The notes beneath the pieces were generated by a model that ran no database searches, had not been told where the DNA came from, and saw only the letters and a list, made by a program, of their open reading frames with translations. Shown here piece after piece: positions 63,266-64,000 of a DNA stretch of 64,000 nucleotides. Positions within the stretch are counted from its first letter, which is position 1, and every line of letters begins with the position of its first letter. The translations under genes were made by a program, and so were the position numbers. Source of the DNA: CAJWOS01 sp964502005 (GTDB taxonomy: Bacteria > Myxococcota_A > UBA796 > UBA2385); assembly GCA_964502005.1 (NCBI GenBank), contig CAZCUX010000018.1, positions 1 through 64,000 on the forward strand. The letters are read 5' to 3'.

Positions 63266-63874
63266 TCAGCGTCGACCCACAATTTGTTCGAATACGACGA
63301 CCTTTAGGCAGACAAGCAACGGCAAAGTGATGGCACCCGCAACGATAGTGCCCGTGGCAAGCGACTCCAACGCGAACGCCGCGATAACCATTGCAATGGT
63401 GAGTCCCGGGTGGTCGCGGGTCAAGGCAAAACTTTGCTTGACCGCATCCACCGCCGGGAGATGGTCCCGAAACATCGCAATCGTCGCCCAAGTCAAAGCG
63501 ACAATGGCCAAAAATCCTGGAACAATCGCAAACAAAAACCCGATGACCAAAATTAGCGACTCCAACATTCCCAACGCGTAAGCGGGGCCGCGCCGAAAAC
63601 CTTCGAGAATAGTATCACCAGAGAGGGACTCACCACGCGCCGCCGAATAGGCTACGGAAACCAAGGCCATATTCGCAGGAACCAATACCAACAGACCCAA
63701 CAAAATGGCCCAGCCTGCCGTCGCAGCAACAACACTCGCTTGAATAAACGACACAAGAAGTCCTGTACCCACAAACCAACCGAGCTGTGACAGATACAAG
63801 CGCGCCGCACGTTGTACGCATTCCCCTAAGCTGACCGTCTCCATTGGCAAAAACACATTCTGTTGGTCTGACAT
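63266..63874 (-). CDS. Small polytopic membrane protein
   Basis: 202 residues; AGGAG is placed about 7 nt before the ATG. It has about four to five hydrophobic helices (35-75, 95-130, 150-190). The layout (LGECVQRAARLYLSQLGWFVGTGLL ... SVAYSAARGESLSGDTILEGFRRG ... FRDHLPAVDAVKQSFALTRDHPG) resembles the DUF975/GDPD-membrane-domain-like group of bacterial integral membrane proteins. There is no enzymatic motif. Function unknown. Confidence 0.72.
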   Translation of the reverse strand: MSDQQNVFLPMETVSLGECVQRAARLYLSQLGWFVGTGLLVSFIQASVVAATAGWAILLGLLVLVPANMALVSVAYSAARGESLSGDTILEGFRRGPAYALGMLESLILVIGFLFAIVPGFLAIVALTWATIAMFRDHLPAVDAVKQSFALTRDHPGLTIAMVIAAFALESLATGTIVAGAITLPLLVCLKVVVFEQIVGRR

Positions 63875-64000
63875 TGGTGGCTCCTATGGGTGCAGTATTG
63901 CGGTATTTTCACACCGATGGCGATCGGTTTCCCCGATGCGGAGGTCGCCAATCGGCGCTCGCGGAAGCGTCATTCTAAACCCAATTCGCCAACGGAAGCC

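Overview
The window is about 60-65% GC and densely coded on both strands. It encodes many lipoproteins (about a dozen start with a signal peptide ending in a lipobox Cys), Asp-Ala-Asp-Thr linker repeats, FG-GAP/VCBS repeats, a eukaryotic-type Ser/Thr kinase, FHA-like proteins, an AgmX/PglI-type C-terminus, a class III adenylate cyclase and TPR proteins. This mix is typical of Myxococcota (the former Deltaproteobacteria), probably a free-living glycan degrader. The assignment is inferred from gene style alone, because no rRNA, tRNA or universal marker gene is present.

Layout. 165-3401: a PAS histidine kinase and two unknown lipoproteins. 3698-18367: a co-directional beta-glucan utilisation locus. 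It has a ROK repressor behind a leaderless-looking promoter, a lipoprotein with a carbohydrate-binding-type domain, a clan GH-A glycosidase joined to a C-terminal region that looks like an outer-membrane beta-barrel, two lipoproteins (one an internal duplication), a GH16 endo-glucanase, a complete Opp/Dpp-type ABC importer and a GH1 beta-glucosidase. Most neighbours overlap by 4 nt or are 1-3 nt apart. The likely flow is surface cleavage (GH16, GH-A), capture and import of oligosaccharides (ABC importer), then cytoplasmic hydrolysis to glucose (GH1), with the ROK protein as sugar-responsive regulator. 19488-24022: a Gtr-like surface-glycan module (GtrA, a sugar aminotransferase with a degenerate SDR domain, a GT2 transferase, a polytopic membrane protein). 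24092-29928: a TPR protein, a degenerate radical-SAM/glycosyltransferase fusion, and two envelope proteins with ExbD-like domains, one ending in an AgmX/PglI-type domain. 30383-33424: a 1013-residue lipoprotein with eight Ig-like repeats. 33654-41042: signalling genes, namely two paralogous FHA-like/wHTH proteins, a Ser/Thr kinase with an extracytoplasmic FG-GAP domain, a DUF2200 protein and an adenylate cyclase. 41314-47792: secreted enzymes and lipoproteins (M1-type peptidase, sulfatase, FG-GAP/UnbV protein). 47811-56843: an unknown 384-residue protein, an acyltransferase fusion, a radical SAM enzyme, a lipoprotein with 24 perfect decapeptide repeats and two envelope proteins. 57418-61275: a compact minus-strand four-gene operon, described next. 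61623-63874: a CapA-type lipoprotein and a small membrane protein.

The best candidate for an undescribed system is the operon at 61275 down to 57418. Four genes, each overlapping the next by ATGA, encode a sigma-region-2-like protein, two proteins I do not recognise, and a Lon-type (S16) Ser-Lys protease domain fused to TPR-like helices but lacking an AAA+ domain. A second unexplained signal is a short inverted repeat (CTGAAT-N4-ATTCATTT) at four intergenic or gene-end positions.
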